DNA of 64,000 bases from Sporomusaceae bacterium (lineage in GTDB: Bacteria > Bacillota > Negativicutes > UBA1444), in contig JAHDPL010000019.1 in assembly GCA_018434355.1 (NCBI GenBank), forward strand, positions 124,001-188,000, read 5' to 3'. The position numbers and the translations under genes were made by a program. This document shows, piece after piece, positions 17,367 to 26,464 of the stretch; position 1 is the first letter of the stretch, and each line of letters starts with the position of its first letter. Under the pieces are notes generated by a model. The model made no database searches, was not told the DNA's origin, and saw nothing but the letters and a program-made list of their open reading frames with translations.

Positions 17367-18752
17367 TTGATAAAACATTATGTGTTGGACACAAACGTAC
17401 TCCTGCACTCGCCGCATTCGTTGTTCGCATTCAGCGAACACACCATCGTCATCCCGGAAGTCGTACTGGAAGAACTCGATCGTTTCAAGTCGGAGCCTAA
17501 CGATCGCGGCGCCAACAGCCGCGAAGTCAGCCGGATCATCGACCAACTGAGGGCTAAAGGCAACCTGATCGACGGAGTACTGCTGAATGACGAAGGAGGT
17601 ATGCTGCGGATCGCCGTCAACCACCTCGATACTTCGCTGCCGCCGCACTGGGACCGCTACAAGGCCGACAACCGCATCCTGCAGGTCTGCCGTGGTCTGT
17701 CCGAAGAGGGCCGCCATGTCATCCTGGTCAGCCGCGACACCAACATGCGGGTCAAGGCAGTCATTCTTGACGTGCCGGCCGAAGACTTCCGCAACGAAAA
17801 AGTGGCGAAGATCGAGGACCAATATACCGGTCGGGCCGAAGTCTACGCCGCATCCGAAGTCATCGACCGCTTTTTTCAGGGCGATGACCGTCATATCAGC
17901 GTTAACGAGTTGCGCAGCTTCGACGAGGCGAGTCAGAGCCTGCTGCAGCCGGTACTGACAACCAACCAGTTCCTGTTGATCCGCTCGACAGACAACGAAA
18001 AACAGACTGCGCTGGGCCGATTTGACGGTAGCAAAGTCGTACATCTGAAATATCGCAATCATACTCCGTTTGGTGTGACACCGCGCAACCTCGGCCAGAT
18101 TTTCATGCAGGAATGCCTGATGCTGGGCGCGGACGAAGCGCCGCTCGTCATCATCAAAGGACCGGCCGGCACTGCCAAAACGTTTTATTCTCTGGCGGTC
18201 GGCCTGCACCGGTTCATCGACTGCCGGCCCCGCGACTACCACCATTTGCTGATCTGTCGGCCCAACGTGCCGATGGACGAGGACATCGGCTACCTGCCGG
18301 GTTCGGAACAGGAAAAGATCGACCCCTACATGCGAGCGGTTCGCGATAACTTGTTCACCCTGATGTCCGGCCACAGCATGACCGAATCCAAAGAAATCGA
18401 GCAAGTCGAAGACACCGTACAGATGCTGTTCGACAAGCGGGTCATCCAGACGGAAGCGCTTGCCTATCAACGCGGACGGTCTCTGCAACGGTATTGGATG
18501 ATCCTTGATGAAATGCAGAATTCGACGCCGCGTCAGACCAAGGGAGTCATCACCCGACCCGGCATCGGCACCAAAATCATCCTGCTCGGCGATCCCGAAC
18601 AGATCGACCATCCGTTCCTTGACAGCCGCACCAATGGCTTGGTCTACGCTTCGGAAAAAATGAAAGGCAGCCGGTTCTGCTTCCAGGTCAGCCTGACCTA
18701 TGATGAATGCGAACGTTCGCCGCTCGCGGCAGAAGCGGCGATCCGGCTCTAA
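17367..18752 (+). CDS. PIN-PhoH family ATPase (YlaK type)
   Basis: A 461-aa fusion of an N-terminal PIN nuclease domain and a C-terminal PhoH ATPase. PIN begins YVLDTNVLLHSP with conserved acidic residues in EVVLEELDRFK and SRDTNMRVKA. PhoH carries Walker A GPAGTAKT (about residue 269), Walker B WMILDEMQNST and a final LGDPEQIDHP. The usual PhoH forms are GTGKT and DEAQN; both substitutions are conservative. Such proteins act as RNA helicase/RNases. TTG at 17367 is the start, after AAAGAGGGGG. The H-NOX chemoreceptor follows 32 bases later. Length is normal for the family. Confidence 0.94.
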   Translation: MIKHYVLDTNVLLHSPHSLFAFSEHTIVIPEVVLEELDRFKSEPNDRGANSREVSRIIDQLRAKGNLIDGVLLNDEGGMLRIAVNHLDTSLPPHWDRYKADNRILQVCRGLSEEGRHVILVSRDTNMRVKAVILDVPAEDFRNEKVAKIEDQYTGRAEVYAASEVIDRFFQGDDRHISVNELRSFDEASQSLLQPVLTTNQFLLIRSTDNEKQTALGRFDGSKVVHLKYRNHTPFGVTPRNLGQIFMQECLMLGADEAPLVIIKGPAGTAKTFYSLAVGLHRFIDCRPRDYHHLLICRPNVPMDEDIGYLPGSEQEKIDPYMRAVRDNLFTLMSGHSMTESKEIEQVEDTVQMLFDKRVIQTEALAYQRGRSLQRYWMILDEMQNSTPRQTKGVITRPGIGTKIILLGDPEQIDHPFLDSRTNGLVYASEKMKGSRFCFQVSLTYDECERSPLAAEAAIRL

Positions 18753-18784
18753 AGATTGAATAGAGAAAGAAGGGACGAGTACAC

Positions 18785-20581
18785 ATGAAAGGAACGGTAG
18801 TCGCGACCTGGATCCAGACCGCGCGCAGTCTTTGGGGCAACGAAACAACCGAACAGGCAATGAAAAAAGTGGGTTGGCAACCCGATCGGCTGTTTTCGCC
18901 AACCGAAGATGTCGATGATGCCAAGCCAAAGAATTTTATCGCGGAAATCGCCAGCCTGACCGGCAAGACGCAGGATGAGATCTGGATGGCGATCGGCAAG
19001 GATAATATCAGTACGTTCTTTAAAATCTATCCGGCTTTTTTCAAAAAAGAGAACCTTTATTCATTCTTGCGCTCGATGTTCGACGTGCATGTGATCATCA
19101 CCAAGCGGATTCCTGGCGCCAACCCGCCGGAACTGCTGATCAATCCTCTATCGGAAACGGAAGCGATGCTGTCCTACCGCTCGCAGCGCGGCATGTTCGG
19201 CTACCTGAAAGGTCTGCTGGCAGGCGCAGCCGAACATTTCAAGGAACCGATCCAAACCGAAATCGCGTCCTCCACGGCGGACAGCATGAAAATCAAAATC
19301 CGCTTTCCACAGCCGATTCGCAACACGGTGACGCATGGGTTGAACAGGGCGCTTTCGCTTGGCATGTTCCGTAGCGTGGCTGTCAAGATCGCCCTGCTTT
19401 CGACGCTGCTGGGCGTCGGCGTATCGGTCATCCTGCCGGCGATCGGCCTGACCGCGCCGGTCTGGGGTGCGCTGGCCGGCGGCGCTGCTGCGCTGGTTGC
19501 GTCAATGCTACTGTTACAGCCGATCCAAAGCGTGCTGAAGGAAATCCAGACCATGCAGGAACGGCAGTATTTCATGGAAACCCAGTTCACTTCAAACGAT
19601 GAATTCGAAGCGATCATGGAAGGTCTGTCTGAGTATAAGACCCGCTTAAAACGTGAATTCGTCGGCTTCAAGGGAATCGCCGATGAAATGAACAAATACG
19701 CTGACGACTTCAACGGACTGGCCGAAAAAATGAAAGCCACCTCCAACGAAATCACCGGCGTCGTGCATGACGTGGCCTCCGCCGCGATGCATCAGGCGGA
19801 AAGCACCACCGAATCCGTCGCCATCCTCAACGGCAACCTGGCCACCCTCAAACAAGTAGTGAACGAACAGGACAAAAACAAGAGCCGGTTGGAAGCCGCT
19901 GTTTCGGAAATCAGCCAGGGCTTCAGCGATGTCGAGGTGTCAAGTCAGAAACTCGAGCACAGCATGAGCCAGTTCGCCGATGTGAAAAAATCGGCGGAAA
20001 ACCTCGAGACCCAGGCTACCCGCATCAACGAGATCACCGCGATGGTATCGGCGATTGCGGCTCAGACAAACCTCTTGGCTCTCAACGCCGCCATCGAGGC
20101 TGCCCGGGCCGGCGAACAGGGCCGCGGCTTTGCCGTTGTGGCCGAAGAGGTCCGCAAGCTGGCCGAACAGTCGCAGCATCATTCCGATAGCATCTCCGTC
20201 GATTTGAAAGTGCTGATGGACATCATCAACAGCGTCGTATCGATGATCGACACCGAATACAACGTGCTGGCTTTGGAGGCCAAGCAGTTGTCCAACGTAG
20301 TGACCGGCAACAAGCGGCACATCCAGAACGTGCATCTCGTGGCCGAAAACATCGTCGATATGATCAACAAGCTGGAAACCGAAATGAAAGGTCTCAACCA
20401 GGTTTACGGCAAGATCGAGAACCTGGCCGCAATTTCGGAGGAGAATTCGGCTGCCAGCGAGGAAGTCAGCGCTGCAGTCCAGGTCTACAACGAAAAATTG
20501 CAGGACATGATGGCGCGCATCGTCGACTTCAAGGTGGTCATCGGTCACTTCAGCGAAGATGTGAACCAATATCGCACCTGA
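18785..20581 (+). CDS. H-NOX methyl-accepting chemotaxis protein, predicted O2 sensor
   Basis: A 598-aa chemoreceptor. Residues 1-185 form a heme H-NOX domain. The proximal ligand is His102, and Tyr131-x-Ser133-x-Arg135 with Pro115 hold the heme. Trp9, Asn74 and Tyr140, the distal hydrogen-bond set that gives O2 binding in the Thermoanaerobacter protein, are all at the same numbers. Two membrane helices follow (about 198-245, with almost no outside loop), then a HAMP-like linker and an MCP signalling domain with its hairpin tip ([20 protein letters not shown]). It likely passes cytoplasmic O2 (or NO) binding to CheA. No CheR-tethering pentapeptide is seen. The start has GAAGGG upstream. Confidence 0.95.
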   Translation: MKGTVVATWIQTARSLWGNETTEQAMKKVGWQPDRLFSPTEDVDDAKPKNFIAEIASLTGKTQDEIWMAIGKDNISTFFKIYPAFFKKENLYSFLRSMFDVHVIITKRIPGANPPELLINPLSETEAMLSYRSQRGMFGYLKGLLAGAAEHFKEPIQTEIASSTADSMKIKIRFPQPIRNTVTHGLNRALSLGMFRSVAVKIALLSTLLGVGVSVILPAIGLTAPVWGALAGGAAALVASMLLLQPIQSVLKEIQTMQERQYFMETQFTSNDEFEAIMEGLSEYKTRLKREFVGFKGIADEMNKYADDFNGLAEKMKATSNEITGVVHDVASAAMHQAESTTESVAILNGNLATLKQVVNEQDKNKSRLEAAVSEISQGFSDVEVSSQKLEHSMSQFADVKKSAENLETQATRINEITAMVSAIAAQTNLLALNAAIEAARAGEQGRGFAVVAEEVRKLAEQSQHHSDSISVDLKVLMDIINSVVSMIDTEYNVLALEAKQLSNVVTGNKRHIQNVHLVAENIVDMINKLETEMKGLNQVYGKIENLAAISEENSAASEEVSAAVQVYNEKLQDMMARIVDFKVVIGHFSEDVNQYRT

Positions 20582-20600
20582 TTTTCTCTCCACCAAAAAC

Positions 20601-20648
20601 AAAGGACCGATTTCCGCCGGAAAACCCGGATCGGAAGTCGGTCCTTTT
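20601..20648. terminator. Bidirectional terminator between the MCP and HD genes
   Basis: AAAGGACCGATTTCCG pairs with CGGAAGTCGGTCCTTTT (one mismatch) around a 15-base loop, with T/A runs on both sides. It serves the convergent chemoreceptor and HD-domain genes. Confidence 0.85.
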
Positions 20649-20670
20649 ATTTATATTGCGTTTTTTCTTT

Positions 20671-21867
20671 TTATTTCGGCTCGAAGCAGTCAAACAGCTG
20701 GCCAAAATTGATCCCGGCCACCACCTTGTTGCGATACATATTGTGCAGGCGCTGACAGGCATCCGACAGGTGCTGCGACCGCATGCCATGCTGCAGCGAC
20801 AGGCTGGCTTCGATATAGGCGGCCAGGTGGTCGCAAATCTTCAGCACCTTGCCGTCCACCGGGCTGAACTCTGCTGCGTTAAACCGGGCGGATATCTCTT
20901 CGTTGCTGAATTTCTTATGAATGACCCCGTCAATCTTGACTTTATTGGCAAACTCGTCCTCGATGAAATAGTAAATTTCCTCGTGCCAGGAAGCCGGCAA
21001 CAATGGCAACAATTTTTCATCGACCAGAACTTTTTCGTATTCCTTGATGATTTCTTCAATCCCCGCCACCGAACTTTTTACCGGCGAGACGATGTCCCGC
21101 GTCAACACTTCCGGCAGGTCGTGAAACAAAGCGCCGTAGTAATTGTTGATGACCCGCTGCGGACAGGCCCCCATCTCCACCGAACACAGATACGACAGCA
21201 TCGCCACGATCAACATGTGGCCAAGCACAGAGGTTTTCGGCACACGCGGCGTCTGGGCCCAGCGTTGCTGGAACCGCAGCTGGCCGCAAAAATCGATGAA
21301 ACCGAATGCCTTTTTGCCTAGCAGCAATTTTTGCACGCCGAGCAGATCATAATGATCTTCAATCTGATTTTCCAGTTCTTCCTTGGTCTGTTCAATGCCA
21401 TAAATGAACGGCGTCAGATTGTAGATGATCTTGAACTCCCAATTGGTCGCCAGATAATGCGATGCCCGCAAAATCCGCCGTTCCAACACCGCGTGCCCTT
21501 CTTCCTCGAAATAGGCGACGAATCGGTCGCGAAACCCGCCGGGAATTTCGCAGATATCCGGGTCGAGTTGCTGCAACACCCAACGGTTCAGTTCCTTGCG
21601 CTTTGTTTGCATCAGCCGATGATAGACCGGCGGTTTCAGGTCCGTCAACATGACCCGTTGCAAGAACTCGAACATACCGCCTTCGATCAACAGATTCCAG
21701 TCAATCTGTTTGCCGCGTTCCGTCTGCTCAAACTTTGCCAGAACATAAGAAATAATCATCTTATGGGCCTGCTTGTCCAGTTCGGTCAGCTCGAACGGCC
21801 GCACATGGTCGTTCCAGCGCTGGATACTCGCCGCCTCGTAAAAACGTTCAATCAAGCCTTTGCGCAT
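20671..21867 (-). CDS. HD-domain phosphohydrolase, YfbR-like
   Basis: A protein of about 398 aa with an HD metal-dependent hydrolase core: SVLGHMLIVAMLSYL, then NNYYGALFHDLPEVLTRD with the His-Asp pair, and KICDHLAAYIEASLS carrying a later aspartate. The LTRDIVSPVK segment resembles YfbR-type 5'-nucleotidases. Substrate is unknown. The frame extends to 21942 but overlaps PadR there; the ATG at 21867 with GAGGGGG upstream is preferred. It follows the padR stop by 13 bases, so the two are co-transcribed. Confidence 0.8.
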   Translation of the reverse strand: MRKGLIERFYEAASIQRWNDHVRPFELTELDKQAHKMIISYVLAKFEQTERGKQIDWNLLIEGGMFEFLQRVMLTDLKPPVYHRLMQTKRKELNRWVLQQLDPDICEIPGGFRDRFVAYFEEEGHAVLERRILRASHYLATNWEFKIIYNLTPFIYGIEQTKEELENQIEDHYDLLGVQKLLLGKKAFGFIDFCGQLRFQQRWAQTPRVPKTSVLGHMLIVAMLSYLCSVEMGACPQRVINNYYGALFHDLPEVLTRDIVSPVKSSVAGIEEIIKEYEKVLVDEKLLPLLPASWHEEIYYFIEDEFANKVKIDGVIHKKFSNEEISARFNAAEFSPVDGKVLKICDHLAAYIEASLSLQHGMRSQHLSDACQRLHNMYRNKVVAGINFGQLFDCFEPK

Positions 21868-21880
21868 GCCAGCCGCCCCC

Positions 21881-22426
21881 TCACCCCTGCTTTTCAAGTT
21901 CTTCCAGACAGTCTTCCGCCCACAATACCAGTGCTTCCGCAACGATATTGGAACGCCGCATCGTCATCTTACGGTACATCGCCTGCTCGGAATTCTTTTT
22001 CGCCGCCGATTCATAGTTTCGTTCCAGATTGGTCAACGTAGCGATTTCCGCCTGTTTTTCGCGGATGAACCGACGCAGTTGAAATTTCATTTCTTCACGA
22101 TTTGACCGCCCGCCAAGAAACACCCGCAAGGCGAACTCATCGCGAGACGGGCTGAGCAGCGAAGCAGGAAACCGGTTCATCCAATCGCCAAACACCTGCT
22201 TGCCGGCCTGAGTGATCGTATACACCTTGCGATCCGGCCGGGTTTCCTGGACTTCGATTTCCGAGTCCACCAGTTCTTTGGCCTCCAAGGTGCCAAGTTC
22301 CCGATAGATCTGGCTCATCTGCGCCGGCCAGAATGAATTGAGTTCCTTGTCAAACAGCAACTTCAGATCATATCCGGTCATCGGACGGTCCAGCAACAGC
22401 CCGAGAATCGCATGTGGCAACGACAT
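21881..22426 (-). CDS. PadR-family transcriptional regulator
   Basis: A 181-aa PadR/Vir-type regulator. The winged helix starts MSLPHAILGLLLDRPMTGYDLK, with the PadR signature FWPAQMSQIYRELGTLEAK and the wing KVYTITQAGK. A long C-terminal coiled coil for dimerisation runs from about residue 110. AAGGAGG precedes the ATG. A strong promoter with a palindrome in its spacer lies upstream (22472-22499), consistent with self-repression. The HD gene follows in the operon and the divergent repeat protein may share control. Confidence 0.93.
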   Translation of the reverse strand: MSLPHAILGLLLDRPMTGYDLKLLFDKELNSFWPAQMSQIYRELGTLEAKELVDSEIEVQETRPDRKVYTITQAGKQVFGDWMNRFPASLLSPSRDEFALRVFLGGRSNREEMKFQLRRFIREKQAEIATLTNLERNYESAAKKNSEQAMYRKMTMRRSNIVAEALVLWAEDCLEELEKQG

Positions 22427-22471
22427 CTCTTCGCCTCCTTGAATTTCAGCTCATTATACTTTCTGATTGTT

Positions 22472-22499
22472 ATTATATTATTCATATATGAAATGTCAA
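22472..22499 (-). promoter_or_regulatory. padR promoter with embedded palindromic operator
   Basis: On the minus strand TTGACA (22494-22499) and TATAAT (22472-22477) are both perfect hexamers, 16 bases apart. The spacer contains the 12-base palindrome TTCATATATGAA at 22481-22492. A regulator bound there would block RNA polymerase, which is the usual design for PadR autoregulation. Confidence 0.75.
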
Positions 22500-22609
22500 T
22501 AAATACCTACGTTTTTTCTTGTCCTGGCAGAAAAAATCGGGAGGAGAATCCTTTTGCGCAGCGAATTATATACTTGGACCAAATCTCAAAATCAAAAGGA
22601 GGCTATTTC

Positions 22610-23572
22610 TTGGTGACCCAAAGAAAATTTTCTATCACAGTCCTGGCTTTTTTAATGTCTGCAGCCTTAACGCTGCCCACAGCATCCGCAGCAAAGAATG
22701 ACGCACCGCCTACGCAGAAAGTGACCGTCAAGACGATCGGGTCGGTTTCCTGCGCAGCGAACACGATTGAAAAGAATGCGGACGGCTCGCTCAAAAAGTG
22801 CGTTCTGACCGAAAACAAGACTGTCCCGGTCGCCGACATCTCCTGCCTGAGTGGCGGACCGATCGTGCTGGATGCTCAGGGCAATGTGACCCAGTGCACC
22901 CTGGCTGTCGACCGCAACTACCCTGATCCGATGGGCGTCGTCTGTGACGATGGCAAAACGATCGCGCTTCATCCCAACGGAACCCCGTCGCTTTGCACTC
23001 TGGCGGTAGAAAAGAAAGCGCCGCTACTCGGCGTTGCCTGCGCCGTCAACAGCGTTGCCGAATTCTATCCCGACGGTGCTTTGAAGCAATGCGTATCGAC
23101 CGTCGAGAAAAAAGTCGCCGCGGCTGCCACCAAAGAAGTCTATATCACGGAATTCACCTGTGACAAGAATAAACCGATCGGCTTCTACCCCGATGGCAAC
23201 GTCAGTTCTTGCACCCCGGTAGATTCGGTCTTTATGCGCGGCAAGGGAACCGCCCTCGGCGGCGAACCGGTCGCCTTGCATCCGGACGGCAAAGTCAAGG
23301 AATGCACCTACACCACTCCGCTGTACCAGAACCGCAGCTGCAAGGTGGAGGCTCGCGCTTCCTTCCACCCGAACGGCAATTTTGACACCTGCACCCTGCC
23401 TGACGACAAACATGTCGGCAAAGCAGTCTGCAAAGCCGATGCACCTGTCAGCTACTATCCCGACGGTCATGTCGCCTCCTGCACACTGGCCGCACCGGCG
23501 GAAAAAGCTCCCGGCAACGTAATCCCTGCAGGCACCGTCGTCAAATTCGACACCAAGCAGGCGATCCAATAG
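22610..23572 (+). CDS. Exported cysteine-repeat protein (YPDG/MORN-like repeats)
   Basis: A protein of about 320 aa with a signal peptide (TVLAFLMSAALTLPTASAA) and then about eight repeats of the form C-x(8-10)-[YH]P[DN]G-x-x-x-x-C, for example ACAVNSVAEFYPDGALKQC. Each repeat is about 35 residues and resembles MORN_2/YwqK-type beta hairpins, but with two cysteines framing the hairpin. Repeat 6 lacks its first cysteine. The cysteines could form disulfides outside the cytoplasm. TTG at 22610 is favoured as start because AAAAGGAGG ends seven bases before; GTG at 22613 is possible. It is divergent from padR and ends in a strong terminator. Function unknown. Confidence 0.75.
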   Translation: MVTQRKFSITVLAFLMSAALTLPTASAAKNDAPPTQKVTVKTIGSVSCAANTIEKNADGSLKKCVLTENKTVPVADISCLSGGPIVLDAQGNVTQCTLAVDRNYPDPMGVVCDDGKTIALHPNGTPSLCTLAVEKKAPLLGVACAVNSVAEFYPDGALKQCVSTVEKKVAAAATKEVYITEFTCDKNKPIGFYPDGNVSSCTPVDSVFMRGKGTALGGEPVALHPDGKVKECTYTTPLYQNRSCKVEARASFHPNGNFDTCTLPDDKHVGKAVCKADAPVSYYPDGHVASCTLAAPAEKAPGNVIPAGTVVKFDTKQAIQ

Positions 23573-23590
23573 CATTAAGGCAACTCGAAA

Positions 23591-23629
23591 AAACGACGCC
23601 TTCGATTCAATCGAAGACGTCGTTTTTTT
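23591..23629. terminator. Bidirectional terminator between repeat protein and ArsR gene
   Basis: AAACGACG and CTTCGA pair with TCGAAG and CGTCGTTT around TTCAA with one mismatch, followed by T7 on the plus strand and T6 on the minus strand. It ends both converging units. Confidence 0.85.
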
Positions 23630-23631
23630 GT

Positions 23632-23991
23632 TTATTCCGGCTTGTCATTCGCCTCGCCGGCAGTCTGGTCGAGACCAAAATTGCTCAGCATGTTGATGGT
23701 GGTGATGAGATGGTTGTTGAATATCTTGCGGGCGACCGCCAGCAGTTCGACGATCATCGGGTCGCGCAGCGAATAGATGACTTTTGTCCCGTCTTTTTTG
23801 GCATCGACAATGCTTTTGCTGCGCAACACCGCCAACTGTTGCGATACCGCCGCCGCTTCCACCCCCAGCGCCGCCTGCAGCTGATTGACGCTTTTTTCGC
23901 CGCCGGCCAAGAGTTCCAAGATCCGGATCCGCATCGGATGCGCCAACACTTTGAAAAAATCAGCTTTGAATTCCTGCAACTGTCGGTTCAT
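23632..23991 (-). CDS. ArsR-family regulator at the end of hydrogenase operon A
   Basis: A 119-aa winged-helix regulator. The helix-turn-helix reads LLAGGEKSVNQLQAALG then AAAVSQQLAVLRSKS, followed by the wing DAKKDGTKVIYSLRD. The protein contains no cysteine, so it is not a CXC metal sensor; a redox or other signal is possible. The ATG at 23991 has AAGGAG nine bases upstream. The hyfI stop codon lies at 23998-24000, so it is the last gene of operon A and a natural candidate to control it. Confidence 0.9.
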   Translation of the reverse strand: MNRQLQEFKADFFKVLAHPMRIRILELLAGGEKSVNQLQAALGVEAAAVSQQLAVLRSKSIVDAKKDGTKVIYSLRDPMIVELLAVARKIFNNHLITTINMLSNFGLDQTAGEANDKPE

Positions 23992-23997
23992 GCTCAA

Positions 23998-24483
23998 TCA
24001 CTCCTTATCCGGCATACGTTGATGGTCACAGCGGTCAATCGCCATTAGAATTCCTTCGATCAGCGCCTGGGGCCGCGGCGGACAACCGGGAATATAGACC
24101 GTCACCGGCAACAATTGATCTACGCCGCCGCGACTGGCGTAAGACTGGCCGACAATCCCGCCGCCACAGGCGCAGGTTCCCACTGCCAGCACCAATTTCG
24201 GCTCAGCCGTTGCATCATAGGTCTTTTGCACCGCCTGTTCCAGATGCCGGGTCACGCCGCCGGTGACCATCAGCATGTCGGCATGCCGCGGTGAGGCGAC
24301 AAAATCGATACCAAAGCGCTGCACGTCATAGACCGGGTTGGTCAGGGTCGACATCTCAAAGTCGCAGCCGTTGCAGGAGCCGGAATCAACATGCCGGATA
24401 TGCAGCGAACGCCCAAGCAGGTCGCGGATCCGTCGCCGCAATTCCTCGCCCTGCACCTGTTCCTGTTCCGATAGCTCTGCCAC
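23998..24483 (-). CDS. hyfI: [NiFe]-hydrogenase A small subunit (NuoB/HyfI-like)
   Basis: A 161-aa small subunit carrying the proximal [4Fe-4S] cluster of a group 4 hydrogenase. Ligands are the two cysteines of GSCNGCDFEMS, one in GTCACGGG and one in PGCPPRP, as in HycG/NuoB. The frame extends upstream, but GTG at 24483 follows AAGGAGG that overlaps the ferredoxin stop, so this start is firm. Electrons pass from the [NiFe] site in HyfG through this cluster to the ferredoxin-like subunit. Confidence 0.93.
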   Translation of the reverse strand: MAELSEQEQVQGEELRRRIRDLLGRSLHIRHVDSGSCNGCDFEMSTLTNPVYDVQRFGIDFVASPRHADMLMVTGGVTRHLEQAVQKTYDATAEPKLVLAVGTCACGGGIVGQSYASRGGVDQLLPVTVYIPGCPPRPQALIEGILMAIDRCDHQRMPDKE

Positions 24484-24496
24484 TTTCAGTCCTCCT

Positions 24497-24835
24497 TCAG
24501 CCGCCATACTGCAACAACTCGTTTTTTTGCCTGGTAGCCATCCGATAATCCTGGCTTTGGCTGATCGCACCGCCAGAACAAACTTCGCTGCATAGACCGC
24601 AAAAAACACATTTTCCGTAGGATACCACTATTTTTTGACCGCCGGTTTTGTGACCGCCCGGCGCCGGTTGAAGCCGGATCGCTCCGGTAGGGCATATGCT
24701 TTCGCAACGGCCGCAACCGCTGCAGTCCGCTTGATCAATGATCAGCTTGCCGCGATAACGCGGCGGCGCCGCCAGAACCAGCGGCTGCTGCGTCACTACG
24801 CCGGTTTTCCATATTCTCCGGATGATTTCAAACAT
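24497..24835 (-). CDS. hyfH: Hydrogenase A ferredoxin-like subunit (HyfH-like)
   Basis: A 112-aa polyferredoxin of the NuoI/HycF type with two [4Fe-4S] motifs: CSGCGRCESICP (about residues 39-50) and CVFCGLCSEVC. The N-terminus (MFEIIRRIWKTGVVT) is a short amphipathic helix that may dock on the membrane arm. The ATG at 24835 has GGAAGGAAGGA upstream and replaces a longer in-frame start. It sits between the large and small subunit genes. In operon B the equivalent domain is fused to the small subunit. Confidence 0.92.
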   Translation of the reverse strand: MFEIIRRIWKTGVVTQQPLVLAAPPRYRGKLIIDQADCSGCGRCESICPTGAIRLQPAPGGHKTGGQKIVVSYGKCVFCGLCSEVCSGGAISQSQDYRMATRQKNELLQYGG

Positions 24836-24872
24836 GCCGCGTCCTTCCTTCCTGCCAGGCAACCCAGTTTTT

Positions 24873-26462
24873 TCAACGGTCGCAACAAGCGTAACATAAC
24901 TCAAAACTTTTGTTGATCAGCGGAAAATCGGGCACGATATTGCCGGGAACCGTCAGCGGCACCGCCGGCCAGTTGCTGAACGTCGCCGAACGCACCCGGT
25001 AGCGGTCTACCATTTCGTCCGCACCAACCAACAACCAGTGCACCGTCTCGCCTTTCGACGACTCGACCCAGCCGATGCCCCGACGATGCGGCGCAATTGC
25101 CGGCAGTTCGCAGCAGACTGGTCCGGGTTCGATTTGCGCCAGCACCTGCCTTACGATATGGCAGGACTGCGTCACTTCATCGATGCGGACCCGAATCCGG
25201 GCCAGAACATCGCCCTCCGGATACACCGGCACGCTGAATTTCAGCCGGTCGTAAGCCGCGTACGGCTGGTCCCGCCGCACGTCGATATCTCGCCCGGAAG
25301 CTCGCGCCGCCACGCCGACCACCGCCAGATCCACAGCCTGTTGCAGGGTCAGGACGCCGGTGTTGTGCATCCGGTTGATTGCGATATCATGCGACAGGAT
25401 AATCTCGGCGATTTCCTGAAACTCGGCTTCCACCCGGTTCAGCGTATGCAGGATATCGGCAAACTCAGCGGCGGATAGATCGCTGCGCATACCCCCGAGC
25501 GCAACGATGCCGCGCAGATAGCGATGGCCGGAAACTCGCTCATTGAGTTGCAGCAACTGCTCACGCAGCCGCGCCCCCTGGCTGATGCCCACCGCCAAAC
25601 CGAACCCGGCGCAGGCATTGCCGACATCGCCGATATGATTATACAGTCGCTCCACTTCCAGAAACAAGCTGCGCAGATAGCGGGCCCGCAGCGGCACTTC
25701 GGTTGCCGCCGCAGTTTCCACCGCTTGGGCATAAGCCACCGCATGCGACAGCGCACAGACTCCGCAGATGCGTTCAGCAATAAACAGAGCTTTGGCCAGC
25801 GGCTGCCCTTCGCTGATTTTTTCCAGCCCCCGGTGCGTGTAAAACAGCCGGGCGTCCAGATGCAGCACCGTGTCGCCCACCGCGCCAAACCGGAAATGGC
25901 CGGGTTCGATGATTCCGGCATGGATCGGTCCCACCGGGATTTCCGTCACATCCTGCCCCTGATAGCGCATGAACGCTTCGCGGCTTTCGACCCGCGCCAC
26001 CCATTCGTCGGCAGGAAACTCCTTGCGCAGCGGATGGATTTCTTCCGGCCAGTCGCCATGCAGCGTAAGCGGACGCGGATCAGGATGCCCTTGCGGCCGC
26101 AGCCCGAGCAAATCCTTCACTTCCCGTTCATACCAGTTGAACGCGGGAAACTCTGCCGCTAGCGAAGGAAACGTCGGTTCTTCTTCGCTGACCAGCGTTT
26201 TCACTGTAACAAACTGCTGCGTCTTGTCAAACGCAAACACGTAGTAAAGCGCCAACGTCCCGGTCCAACTGCGTTCATCGCCGCCAACCATCGTAAACAG
26301 ACGACCGCCGCGCTGCTCGAGCAGCAGTCGGCAAACCTCCGGCAACTGATTTTTCCAGACCAGAAATTCGGTTTCCTGTTCGCTGATCTCATCGACTGAC
26401 AGATATTTGCCGGTCAGGGTTTGCTTGAGCCGGCTGATAAACAGGCGACGGTTCTTTTCCAT
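24873..26462 (-). CDS. hyfG: [NiFe]-hydrogenase A large subunit (NuoC-NuoD fusion, HyfG/HycE-like)
   Basis: A 529-aa fusion of a NuoC-like N-terminal domain (about 1-160, ending FNWYEREVKDLLGLRPQGHP) and the NuoD/hydrogenase large subunit. The nickel ligands are intact: ERICGVC (about residue 235) and CYAC at the C-terminus, unlike complex I. The protein ends CYACCDR, exactly at the normal maturation cleavage point, so there is no C-terminal extension to remove. ATG at 26462 follows GGGAGG and overlaps the hyfF stop closely. It should reduce protons, or oxidise H2, at the cytoplasmic face. Confidence 0.95.
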   Translation of the reverse strand: MEKNRRLFISRLKQTLTGKYLSVDEISEQETEFLVWKNQLPEVCRLLLEQRGGRLFTMVGGDERSWTGTLALYYVFAFDKTQQFVTVKTLVSEEEPTFPSLAAEFPAFNWYEREVKDLLGLRPQGHPDPRPLTLHGDWPEEIHPLRKEFPADEWVARVESREAFMRYQGQDVTEIPVGPIHAGIIEPGHFRFGAVGDTVLHLDARLFYTHRGLEKISEGQPLAKALFIAERICGVCALSHAVAYAQAVETAAATEVPLRARYLRSLFLEVERLYNHIGDVGNACAGFGLAVGISQGARLREQLLQLNERVSGHRYLRGIVALGGMRSDLSAAEFADILHTLNRVEAEFQEIAEIILSHDIAINRMHNTGVLTLQQAVDLAVVGVAARASGRDIDVRRDQPYAAYDRLKFSVPVYPEGDVLARIRVRIDEVTQSCHIVRQVLAQIEPGPVCCELPAIAPHRRGIGWVESSKGETVHWLLVGADEMVDRYRVRSATFSNWPAVPLTVPGNIVPDFPLINKSFELCYACCDR

Positions 26463-26464
26463 CC

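Noticed and set aside
17349-18929. 526-aa open frame on the minus strand
   Set aside because: It is the antisense shadow of the PIN-PhoH gene, whose motifs and ribosome site are clear; the minus frame has no family motif.
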